The notes beneath the pieces are model-generated. The model did not search any database. It was not told the origin of the DNA and was given only the letters and a program-made list of their open reading frames with translations. DNA of 51,646 nt from JACJYC01 sp964558465. GTDB lineage: Bacteria > Bacteroidota > Bacteroidia > Chitinophagales > Saprospiraceae. Below, one piece after another: positions 16,153 to 23,073 of this stretch; the first letter of the stretch is position 1; the number at the start of each line of letters is the position of its first letter. Both the position numbers and the translations under genes were made by a program. The DNA lies in assembly GCA_964558465.1 (NCBI GenBank), contig CAZLEF010000049.1, forward strand, positions 1 to 51,646. Direction: 5' to 3'.

Positions 16153-16974
16153 ATGAAATATTGCCCGCAATGTGGGGTAGAGCTCAATGTTCAGGGCCGC
16201 TTTTGCTGGCAATGCGGCACGCCCCTTCCCTCCGGCGACCTGGCCTCCATCGGAATCGACCCGAACGCCGACCTGGAACAGCAAATTACGGCAGGATTTT
16301 TTAAAGTATTGAAAAAAAACATTGAAGAACAACAAAACCCGGAACGCTGGCAGGCCTTTTCCGAGCGTGTTTACGACAGTGGTTTCCGGGATATCCTGCA
16401 ACGGCGGGTCGCACACCTTGCCGCCAAACTTCAAACCGGCGCAAACGCGGCCGCCCCTTTGGCCGGTAAACAGATCACCGACCTTTGGGAGAACCTTTCC
16501 GACCATTTCATGATCTCTTTCGGCCAGGATCTTTGTGAAACGGTCTTCCCGGAAAAGATCCTCCGATACCTGGAAACCGAATGGGAACATGTGGACCTTT
16601 ACCGCATGATCATGGATTATCTCGACCTGCAGGATGAACCCGTTTCTCATTATACCGATTTCCTGGCCATGCCGGTTGAAAAGCTAAAAAATGCCGGAAG
16701 AACCTTTCTCAAACCTGACAAGGGCGAGCGCATTTTCCTGATCGTCGACCTGAGCATCCTGGGTTCCTGCAACGAAGGTTTTGCCCTCACGGAAAAAGGC
16801 TTGTACTGGAAAGCTCAACTGAACCGGGCCCACCGGGTGACCTTCATCGGGCTCAACGACATCCGGAAGGAACGGGATTGGATCACCATCAACGGTTATT
16901 TTTTCAATGCCAGCCCTTCCCTCAATATCAAGATGCTCAAATTGCTGAAGCGGATCAAACGGTTTTTGGAATAG
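16153..16974 (+). CDS. Zinc-ribbon protein of unknown function
   Basis: 273 residues. An N-terminal zinc ribbon has four cysteines at positions 4, 7, 18 and 21 (CPQC and CWQC, followed by G-T-P-L). A soluble helical middle (~40-185) shows no recognised family. The C-terminal part (~195-273), with GFALTEKGLYWKAQ and VTFIGLNDIRKERDW, resembles the beta-rich, PH-like domains found in membrane-trafficking or stress proteins; that comparison is tentative. No signal peptide or membrane segment is present, so it is probably cytoplasmic. Its TAG stop lies in palindrome copy E, which it shares with the convergent tilS gene. A near-consensus -7 (TATCTTTC at 16088-16095) lies upstream. Confidence 0.7.
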   Translation: MKYCPQCGVELNVQGRFCWQCGTPLPSGDLASIGIDPNADLEQQITAGFFKVLKKNIEEQQNPERWQAFSERVYDSGFRDILQRRVAHLAAKLQTGANAAAPLAGKQITDLWENLSDHFMISFGQDLCETVFPEKILRYLETEWEHVDLYRMIMDYLDLQDEPVSHYTDFLAMPVEKLKNAGRTFLKPDKGERIFLIVDLSILGSCNEGFALTEKGLYWKAQLNRAHRVTFIGLNDIRKERDWITINGYFFNASPSLNIKMLKLLKRIKRFLE

Positions 16975-17006
16975 CGATCCGATCGCTTAAAGCGATCGGA
17001 TCGCTA
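16972..17006. repeat. Palindrome family AGCGATCCGATCGCT, copy E, spanning two stop codons
   Basis: Perfect 17-bp arms (16972-16988 and 16990-17006) surround one central A. The plus-strand gene's TAG stop is 16972-16974 and the minus-strand tilS TAA is 16987-16989, so both convergent genes end inside the palindrome. The last four TilS codons are repeat sequence (AIRSL). Confidence 0.9.
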
Positions 17007-18345
17007 ACACCTTCCGGGTCTCCGCCGTCACCTTGAACCGTTCATCCATCCTGCGGCCGACCACCCAGGCGATCTCCCCGTTTCCGGAACAAAGCAACCA
17101 GATCCTTTCCTTTTCAAACCGGCTGATTTTCAGGTTGGAGAAAAAATCCTGCAATTTCTGGCTTTTGCCGCCCATGCCGAGGGGTTGAAAACGGTCGCCA
17201 GGTTGCCAATGTCTCAAAACCAGCGGAAAATGCAGTTTGCCGGCATCAAAATAAGCGATCGAAGGGTCCGAAGGCCAAACCGGCGGAGGATTTTCGATCC
17301 GGGAAATTTCAAACCGGCCGCCCGGCACGTACAACAAATCCGCTTCTTCTGCGAGATGATAATATATCGCCCTGTCATCCTCCTGCAAGGGTTCAACCCG
17401 CAGAACTTGCCGGTCGGCGAGCATGCGATGGGTCGGGCTGTAAAAAGCGGCGCCGGTCTGGCCGGCTTCGATTGCCCCGGCCGCCTGGTCGCCGTTAAAC
17501 CCGTATTCCCGGATCCACTCAAAAACCAGGGTCCGGGCAAAAGCCGGAAAATCCCGGCAAACCGAAAGATCTATCGTCGTTTTTCCTCCCCCCGCCTGAA
17601 TATAGCGATTTCCCAATTCCCGAACCGCCCAATCAAAAACGCCTGCCGTTTCTTCCAGTTGCCGGAAAGTGCGGGCAGCCGTCATTTCCAGGCCCGGGTT
17701 GATCGTCTTCAACACGGGGATAACACCGCTCCTGATCCTGTTCCGGGCATATTTATCGGCGGCGTTGGAGCTGTCTTCCCGGTAGGCCAGTTCCATCCAT
17801 TCGGCGTATTTTCCGATTTCAGCCCGGGTGGCCCACAACAGAGGCCTTACCACGGCCTGATAATGACCCGGTATCCCAACCAGGCCGCGTAAACCCGTGC
17901 CTCGCGTAAAATTGATCAAGGCGGTTTCGATGGAATCATTGAGGTGGTGAGCGGTTGTTACCAGATCGTATCCTTCTTCCTGCCTGATTTTTTCCAGCCA
18001 TTCATACCGGAGTTTCCTGGCGGTTTCCTGGATGCCCTTTCCGGCAGCTTCCGCAAGGACGACCGTATCAAAATCCGCCTGATAATAAGGCGCCCCCATT
18101 GCTTCGGCCAACCGGCGGACCACCCGGGCGTCTTCATCCGACTCTTCTCCCCTCAGATGGAAGTTGCAATGCCCGATCCCAAAGGCCATACCGCTCCGAA
18201 AGGCAAGATTCACCATAACTACAGAGTCCACCCCCCCGCTTACTGCCAGCAATAGTCTCGCCTTCGCGCCGGTTGATCCCCTGCGCGCCCAGAAAGCTTT
18301 CCATCGCGGTATTAAGTCGGCGTCCATTTTTTTTGGGTATGACAT
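16987..18345 (-). CDS. tilS: tRNA(Ile)-lysidine synthetase TilS
   Basis: 452 residues. TilS attaches lysine to C34 of the minor isoleucine tRNA, changing its codon and amino-acid specificity. The PP-loop SGGVDS is at residues 36-41, with further PP-ATPase motifs GHCNFHLRGEESDEDA and TAHHLNDSIETALINFTRGTGLRGL. The C-terminal domain has the typical QPLGMGGKSQKLQDFFSNLKI segment. The final residues are encoded by palindrome copy E. It converges on the zinc-ribbon gene. A separate repeat block (18362-18530) occupies the space where its promoter should be. Confidence 0.96.
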   Translation of the reverse strand: MSYPKKMDADLIPRWKAFWARRGSTGAKARLLLAVSGGVDSVVMVNLAFRSGMAFGIGHCNFHLRGEESDEDARVVRRLAEAMGAPYYQADFDTVVLAEAAGKGIQETARKLRYEWLEKIRQEEGYDLVTTAHHLNDSIETALINFTRGTGLRGLVGIPGHYQAVVRPLLWATRAEIGKYAEWMELAYREDSSNAADKYARNRIRSGVIPVLKTINPGLEMTAARTFRQLEETAGVFDWAVRELGNRYIQAGGGKTTIDLSVCRDFPAFARTLVFEWIREYGFNGDQAAGAIEAGQTGAAFYSPTHRMLADRQVLRVEPLQEDDRAIYYHLAEEADLLYVPGGRFEISRIENPPPVWPSDPSIAYFDAGKLHFPLVLRHWQPGDRFQPLGMGGKSQKLQDFFSNLKISRFEKERIWLLCSGNGEIAWVVGRRMDERFKVTAETRKVLAIRSL

Positions 18346-18361
18346 CTGAAATGCTCTTTCT

Positions 18362-18530
18362 GTGAGCTCTCACGCTCTCACGTTGATTTGTTGATGTGCG
18401 TGCCACGCCACAGGCGTGGTTGATTTGTTGATTTGTTGATGCGATTCTCTCACCGCTTACGCTGAGCGTAGCCGACTCCGTCCGCCATAGGCGACTTCGT
18501 CGTCCGGAGGCCGAGGCACTCTCTCACCCC
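18362..18530. repeat. Mosaic repeat block between tilS and a histidine kinase
   Basis: Contains CTCTCACG words (the family seen at 1-61), TGATTTGT/TGATGTGCG words, hairpin CCACGCC-ACA-GGCGTGG (18403-18419), more TGATTTGT units (18421-18441), and a stretch with GCTGAGCGTAGCCGAC and inverted GACTCCGTC/GACTTCGTC words. The block ends with CTCTCACCCC, in which the stop codon of the minus-strand histidine kinase (18524-18526) lies. Confidence 0.8.
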
Positions 18531-19537
18531 CTTCTCCCATCAACCGGCAAAAAAACCTTAAAAACCGTTCCTTCCGGTTTATTATCCTCCACTATAATCC
18601 TTCCGTTATGCGCCTTGACGATTTCTTTAACAATGAAGAGTCCCAGGCCGGTTCCTTTGGTTTTGCGGGTATCTTCATTCCCGATCCGGTAAAACCGGTC
18701 GAAAACCTTGGTTTTTTCTTTATCCGGTATTCCAATGCCGTTGTCAGCAACTTCAAGAACCATTTCATCCGCGTTCAAACGATACAGCTTTGCCCTCACC
18801 CTGGCATTCGAAAAGCTGTATTTGGCTGCGTTTTCCAACAAGTTTTGGGCGATAGAGGTCAACCCCATTTTATCTCCGCGGATACAAGCCATATCTTCCG
18901 GCGCCTCCCATTCAAAATGCACATCCGGATATCTGGTCTGGAGTTCCGGAATAATTTCCCCGAGCAATTCTCCCAGGTGCACCTCTTCCATAGATGGCTG
19001 GTAGGCTGCCTCCAGACGGGCCGAAAGGAGCAAGTCGTTCACCAGCTTGGTCAGGCGGTCTGTTTCCTGCAGCCCGCTTCGCCCCAGTTTTTGTCGCTGT
19101 TCATCGGTCAGGACCCGCTTTCCAAACGTTTCCAGGATCAATCGGACAGAAGCCAGGGGTGATTTTAATTCGTGTGTAATGGACAGCAAAAAATTCCGCT
19201 GTTGTTTGGCCAGGCGCACCTCGCGCGCGTAGCTGCGTTGAACCAGCCAGACCCCGCAGGACAGGCTCAACACCAAAAAAGCGCCTTCGCCCAGGATCAT
19301 CCAGGCCTGAGCCTGGTACTTTTGCCTGAGCTCAATGTAGGCGGAATGCCTGGTAAAATCATCTACAGGCTTTACCTCATCCTTTGCGATCAACACCAAC
19401 CGCTCAAATTCGGCCTTCGCTAAGAAAGCGTCCCTGTTTTTTGTCCACAACAAAACCGACCACCACGCGAAAGCCATCAGCATGTATGCAATCACCACAT
19501 AAGACAAAAGCCGGAGGCGGGGATTTTCTATCATCAT
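18524..19537 (-). CDS. Sensor histidine kinase, membrane-bound
   Basis: 337 residues. Membrane helices lie at ~12-31 and ~80-99, with a short (~50-residue) extracytoplasmic loop between them that is too small for a typical ligand-binding domain. The HisKA domain has the phosphorylatable His122 in LLSITHELKSPLAS. The HATPase domain has an N-box (SIAQNLLENAAKYSFS), DNGIGIPDKEK and GTGLGLFIVKEIVKAHNG. It resembles the first kinase (1243-2508) in its catalytic half but is not a close copy. No response regulator is adjacent. Its last codons GRRG-stop are formed by a repeat word (GGGTGAGAG). Confidence 0.93.
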   Translation of the reverse strand: MMIENPRLRLLSYVVIAYMLMAFAWWSVLLWTKNRDAFLAKAEFERLVLIAKDEVKPVDDFTRHSAYIELRQKYQAQAWMILGEGAFLVLSLSCGVWLVQRSYAREVRLAKQQRNFLLSITHELKSPLASVRLILETFGKRVLTDEQRQKLGRSGLQETDRLTKLVNDLLLSARLEAAYQPSMEEVHLGELLGEIIPELQTRYPDVHFEWEAPEDMACIRGDKMGLTSIAQNLLENAAKYSFSNARVRAKLYRLNADEMVLEVADNGIGIPDKEKTKVFDRFYRIGNEDTRKTKGTGLGLFIVKEIVKAHNGRIIVEDNKPEGTVFKVFLPVDGRRG

Positions 19538-19926
19538 TCAATATTAATTTCGCCGATCACGCGGATCAGATCACGTAATCCGTTTGATCTGCGGCTAAAA
19601 AACGCTCTTTGGTCCCTAGTGCGACTAGACCGAATTAATTTAACGCTTTTTTTCACTTTATCTGCTGATTTTCAATATTTTAGCCTGTAATGGAACTTAT
19701 GGCCTTTGGCACTAGAACCAGGCCTGCGTTTGCGCTAGCCTCGGAAATCCGACAGTTATGTCCGCAACGATCCTAAATGGCCGGAAATAGCGAAAAAGCC
19801 AGTTAAAAAATAATCCCATCCGGGAAACCCCACCTTCTTTCTGCCCACCTTATACCATCTACCGTCCACCGTCCGACGAAGCTTCAGCCACGCCGCCGGC
19901 GTGGGACACCGTCCACCGTTATCCGT
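19538..19926. other. Intergenic region with degenerate inverted sequence and a repeat block
   Basis: No gene is visible. Bases 19553-19600 hold an imperfect inverted repeat (CGCGGATCAGATCACG ... GTTTGATCTGCGG), followed by CGCTCTTTGGTCCCTAG at 19608-19624, a word also found in similar form near 8379. Bases 19853-19932 hold words of the CCATCTACCGTCCACCGT type around hairpin CCACGCC-GCC-GGCGTGG (19888-19904). The rest (19640-19850) shows nothing I recognise. Confidence 0.55.
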
Positions 19927-21240
19927 CTACCTATACTGAAACACCTGGTCCATTACGTTGCAAATCGTGCGGGCAGCTTCCGCAAGGTCTTCTTCGGAGT
20001 GGGCGGCGCTGACAAAACCCACTTCATACCCGCTGGGACCCAGATAAACGCCGTTTTGAAGCAATCCATGGTGCAAAAATTTGAAAATTTCCATCCCGCC
20101 CGGATCAATGCCTGACGCCGACTTGATGGTATCTCTGGAGAAAGAGAGCCAAAAAACAGATGCAATGTGCGGGATAGAAACCGGATACCCCTGCCTGTCG
20201 CAATGATCCTGAATGCTTTGGCAAAAACGCTGGGTCTTGCCTTCGAGGGATTCGTAAAATCCGGGTTCCAGCAATGGTCTCAAAGCAGCATAACCGGCGG
20301 CCATTGCCACCGGGTTGGCAGAAAGGGTGCCGGCCTGATATACTGGTCCGTCCGGCGCAACATGGGCCATGATTTCGACGCTTGCAGCATAAGCCCCGAC
20401 CGGCATGCCGCCTCCAATAATCTTTCCAAAGGTAATAATATCCGGTTGAATGCCGTAATACCCCGCTGCGCCCTCAAATCCTACCCGGAAACCCGATATC
20501 ACCTCGTCAAAAATCAACAGGATACCGTATCGCGTACACTGCTCGCGGAGGTGCAGCAAAAAAGAGCGATCCTGCAGCAACAGGCCATTATTGGCCGGTA
20601 CCGGCTCAATGATCACGCATGCGATCTCGTGACCGGACCGGGCAAGCGTCCGGTCAAATGCATCCAGGTCGTCGAGCGGCGCCACGAGGGTATCCCGGAT
20701 GAATCCTTCGGGTATGCCCGCCGAGGTGCTGACCCCGAAAGTGACCAGGCCCGAACCGGCCCGAACCAGCAATCCGTCGACATGACCATGGTAACATCCT
20801 TCAAATTTCAGGATCTTTTCCCGGCCGGTTACACCCCGTGCCAACCGGATAGCTGACATGACGGCTTCGGTGCCCGAGCTGACAAACCGCATTTTTTCAA
20901 CATACCGGTGGTTGGAAAGGATCAGCCTCCCTAATTGATTGCCCAGGGCGGTCGGCGCACCAAAAGATGTACCGTTTCGAACCGTTTCAATGATACTTTC
21001 CCGGATCAATTCATTGTCATGCCCGTGAATGAGCGGTCCCCAGGAACAACAAAAATCGATAAAGCAGTTGCCGTCCTCATCCCATATCCGGCTGCCTTTG
21101 CCCTTGCGGATAAAAAGCGGCGGACCAATGACAGACTTGAAGGCCCTCACAGGCGAGTTGACCCCGCCGGGGAAAAGGGTTTTGGCTTCCTCAAAAAGGG
21201 AAGCCGACCGTTGACGCGGTATTTTATGCAGGATTTCCAT
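19927..21240 (-). CDS. hemL: Glutamate-1-semialdehyde 2,1-aminomutase
   Basis: 437 residues from the ATG at 21240 (MEILHKIPRQ). An in-frame ATG at 21261 would overlap a perfect -7 element, which argues for the shorter start. The PLP enzyme converts glutamate-1-semialdehyde to 5-aminolevulinate for heme. Visible are NSPVRAFKSV, the segment VSSGTEAVMSAIRLARG (PLP phosphate region), the aspartate in LIFDEVISGFRVG, the Schiff-base lysine in TFGKIIGGGMPVGAY and YQAGTLSANPVAM. Length and motifs fit HemL rather than other class III aminotransferases. It is a single gene. Confidence 0.94.
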   Translation of the reverse strand: MEILHKIPRQRSASLFEEAKTLFPGGVNSPVRAFKSVIGPPLFIRKGKGSRIWDEDGNCFIDFCCSWGPLIHGHDNELIRESIIETVRNGTSFGAPTALGNQLGRLILSNHRYVEKMRFVSSGTEAVMSAIRLARGVTGREKILKFEGCYHGHVDGLLVRAGSGLVTFGVSTSAGIPEGFIRDTLVAPLDDLDAFDRTLARSGHEIACVIIEPVPANNGLLLQDRSFLLHLREQCTRYGILLIFDEVISGFRVGFEGAAGYYGIQPDIITFGKIIGGGMPVGAYAASVEIMAHVAPDGPVYQAGTLSANPVAMAAGYAALRPLLEPGFYESLEGKTQRFCQSIQDHCDRQGYPVSIPHIASVFWLSFSRDTIKSASGIDPGGMEIFKFLHHGLLQNGVYLGPSGYEVGFVSAAHSEEDLAEAARTICNVMDQVFQYR

Positions 21241-21258
21241 GCGCAATAGCTTGACCGG

Positions 21259-21266
21259 CAAAGTTA
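21259..21266 (-). promoter_or_regulatory. Promoter -7 element of hemL
   Basis: CAAAGTTA on the plus strand is TAACTTTG on the minus strand, a perfect TAnnTTTG. It ends about 19 nt before the ATG at 21240 and overlaps the alternative start at 21261. The leader would be very short. Confidence 0.5.
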
Positions 21267-21425
21267 GAACAGCACGCCGGTTATATCCGTCCGGCGGTGT
21301 AATTTCTTCGTCAAAGAAATCAGGTTTTACATTCCTGGAACCAGAGCGTACATTTTATTTGGTTTTTTCGTTACTTTGTAAAACTTCTTTCTTTGTCCCT
21401 TTGGGGCGCATATATAGAAACAGAT

Positions 21426-22439
21426 ATGGCATTAGATGTCGGCACATTTATAACGGAGTTGCTTTATGAACAGGATAAAGTAACGGTTCCCGGTCTGGGC
21501 GGGTTTGTGAAGGTATATCAGCCTGCTGTTGTGGATCATGTGCAGGAGCAGATCTTCCCCCCAACGGAAGAAGTGAAATTTAATCCGAACCTGGCCATGG
21601 ACGACGGTCTGTTGGTGCGCAAGCTGGTGGAAAAACTCCATCTGACGGTGGAGGAGGCCGAACAGGAAGTCAGGGATTTTGTGAAAGAACTGAAAGAAGC
21701 TGCCGACCGGCGAGAGATCATCGTTTTGCCCGGTATCGGGCGGTTGTACCGGAGCGGCGAAAGCCAGTTGAATCTCTTGTCCGACCATCAAAATTTCAGC
21801 GCCGGCCTGTTTGGTCTGGCGCCTGCCAAGGCCCGGCCGGTTGCCAAAGTTGAGTTTATTCCTACCGGCAACATCCCTTCAACCGGACAAAATACGGCGC
21901 CCAAGCCCAAGAATCAATTTTTGCCGGCCCGGTTCACCGAATGGGCCAACCAGCATTTGTGGGTCGTTTTGGGCCTGGCGGTTGTTGTCCTCCTCGCCAC
22001 CGCCTGGTTTTTATTCCGCGAGCCCCCGTCTCAATTGCCTCCTCCGCTTCCACCGCCTGAAGACCGTTTGAATGTCAGCCCCTCCGAACCCCTGGAGGTT
22101 GAACCGGGAACGGAGACCGATCCTTCGGCCGGAATACCGGATGAAAACCAGGACGCCGGGCAAATTGCAGCAGAAGAGGATGACGAGACAGAAGCCCCGA
22201 CGGCCAGTCCGGGCCAGAAAGAATGCCGCATCCAGATCGGCCTCTTCGGCAATGAAGACAACGTCAAAAAGCTGGTCCGCAAAATTTACGACGAAGGCTT
22301 CGAACCTTATACCGAAGCTCAGGGAAAAGTCACGGCCGTAGGCATCCAGTTCGCTTATGAAACCTCGTCAGAAATTGACCGGAACCTGAAAATTGTCCGC
22401 TCCAAATTTGAAAAAGGCGCGAAGATTGTGGCGCGGTGA
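21426..22439 (+). CDS. CCDC81-type HU domain protein with SPOR domain
   Basis: 337 residues from the ATG at 21426 (MALDVGTFIT). The N-terminal ~135 residues contain two divergent HU-like domains of the bacterial CCDC81 type (VPGLGGFVKVYQPA and LPGIGRLYRSGE are the hallmark turns). Then come a Pro/Lys-rich linker, one membrane helix (~178-197), an acidic Pro/Glu-rich periplasmic linker and a C-terminal SPOR domain (~265-337) that would bind denuded peptidoglycan. This architecture is confined to Bacteroidota as far as I know, and its role is thought to be at the division site or nucleoid; function is unproven. The stop codon merges into the repeat block at 22440. Confidence 0.85.
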   Translation: MALDVGTFITELLYEQDKVTVPGLGGFVKVYQPAVVDHVQEQIFPPTEEVKFNPNLAMDDGLLVRKLVEKLHLTVEEAEQEVRDFVKELKEAADRREIIVLPGIGRLYRSGESQLNLLSDHQNFSAGLFGLAPAKARPVAKVEFIPTGNIPSTGQNTAPKPKNQFLPARFTEWANQHLWVVLGLAVVVLLATAWFLFREPPSQLPPPLPPPEDRLNVSPSEPLEVEPGTETDPSAGIPDENQDAGQIAAEEDDETEAPTASPGQKECRIQIGLFGNEDNVKKLVRKIYDEGFEPYTEAQGKVTAVGIQFAYETSSEIDRNLKIVRSKFEKGAKIVAR

Positions 22440-22612
22440 TGGGGGGTGATTTGTTGATGTGCGTGCCACGCCAATGGCGTGGTTGATGTGCGTGCCACGC
22501 GGTACGCGTGGTTGATTTGTTGATGCGACCACGCCGAGGCGTGGCGTTCCAATCGTATCAATCGTATCAATCGTATCAATCCAACCAATCCAACCAATCC
22601 AACCAATTCCCC
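22440..22612. repeat. Composite intergenic repeat: three hairpins and two 9-bp arrays
   Basis: In order: GATTTGTTGATGTGCGTG words, hairpin CCACGCC-AAT-GGCGTGG (22466-22482), hairpin CCACGCG-GTA-CGCGTGG (22495-22511), GATTTGTTGATGCG, hairpin CCACGCC-GA-GGCGTGG (22529-22544), GTTCC, then three AATCGTATC units and three AATCCAACC units (to ~22606). Read on the minus strand, the order of parts matches the element at 10652-10795. The second hairpin has a compensated base-pair change. Confidence 0.88.
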
Positions 22613-22662
22613 TGTCTATCCATCTGACAGAAACCATGCATTCACCCGGTCAATCAAAAATC

Positions 22663-22988
22663 ATGAAAAGGATCCGTTATTTAGCGCTGTTTGCCCTTGT
22701 GGCCCTCTCAGCCTGCGACAGGAAACCAGGCAGTATGGCGATTTGAAAGAAGCCCTCATTGTCGGCCAGGATTTCAGGCGTTGCATGTCGCCCATTTGCG
22801 GCGGCTGGTTCATTGAAGTCGGAAACGATACGCTGCGTTTTTTGAATCTGCCGGAAAAAACAGACCTGTTGGAAGGCCCCGAATGGACTTTCCCAATACC
22901 CGTGCTGATCAAATACGAACCTTATTCCAATCCGGATTTCCCGTTTTTGACCAATGTCATTACCCTGACTGAGATCTGGAGGAAGTGA
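22663..22988 (+). pseudogene. Small lipoprotein gene broken by a frameshift
   Basis: The ATG at 22663 begins a lipoprotein signal, MKRIRYLALFALVALSAC, with the lipobox Cys at residue 18 (LSAC), but this frame stops at TGA 22744-22746 after 27 codons. A second frame carries on from the same place (QYGDLKEALIVGQDFRRCMSP and onwards to 22988) with protein-like sequence containing ICGGWFIEV and LRFLNLPEK. Joining the two frames between ~22718 and 22742 gives a plausible lipoprotein of about 108 residues. A one-base indel in the genome, or a sequencing error, explains it. The protein family is unknown, although the CGGWF motif seems familiar from small Bacteroidota lipoproteins. Confidence 0.65.
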
Positions 22989-23003
22989 ACGGGATGTTGA
23001 TTT

Positions 23004-23066
23004 GTTGATTTGTTGATGCGTTGATTTGAAGATTGCCGTTTCAAATCAACGCATCAACAAATCAAC
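23004..23066. terminator. Perfect 27-bp hairpin between convergent genes
   Basis: Arms 23004-23030 and 23040-23066 are exact inverted repeats of GTTGATTTGTTGATGCG plus TTGATTTGAA, with a 9-nt loop (GATTGCCGT). The arm is made of the same TGATTTGT/TGATGCGT words found in the other repeat blocks. It lies between the frameshifted lipoprotein (stop 22988) and the reductase (stop 23074). This is a plausible bidirectional terminator, but it lacks U-runs. Confidence 0.7.
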
Positions 23067-23073
23067 ATTTGCA

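Noticed and set aside
22440..22612. CRISPR array.
   Set aside because: Units are contiguous without unique spacers of regular length, and no cas genes lie nearby.
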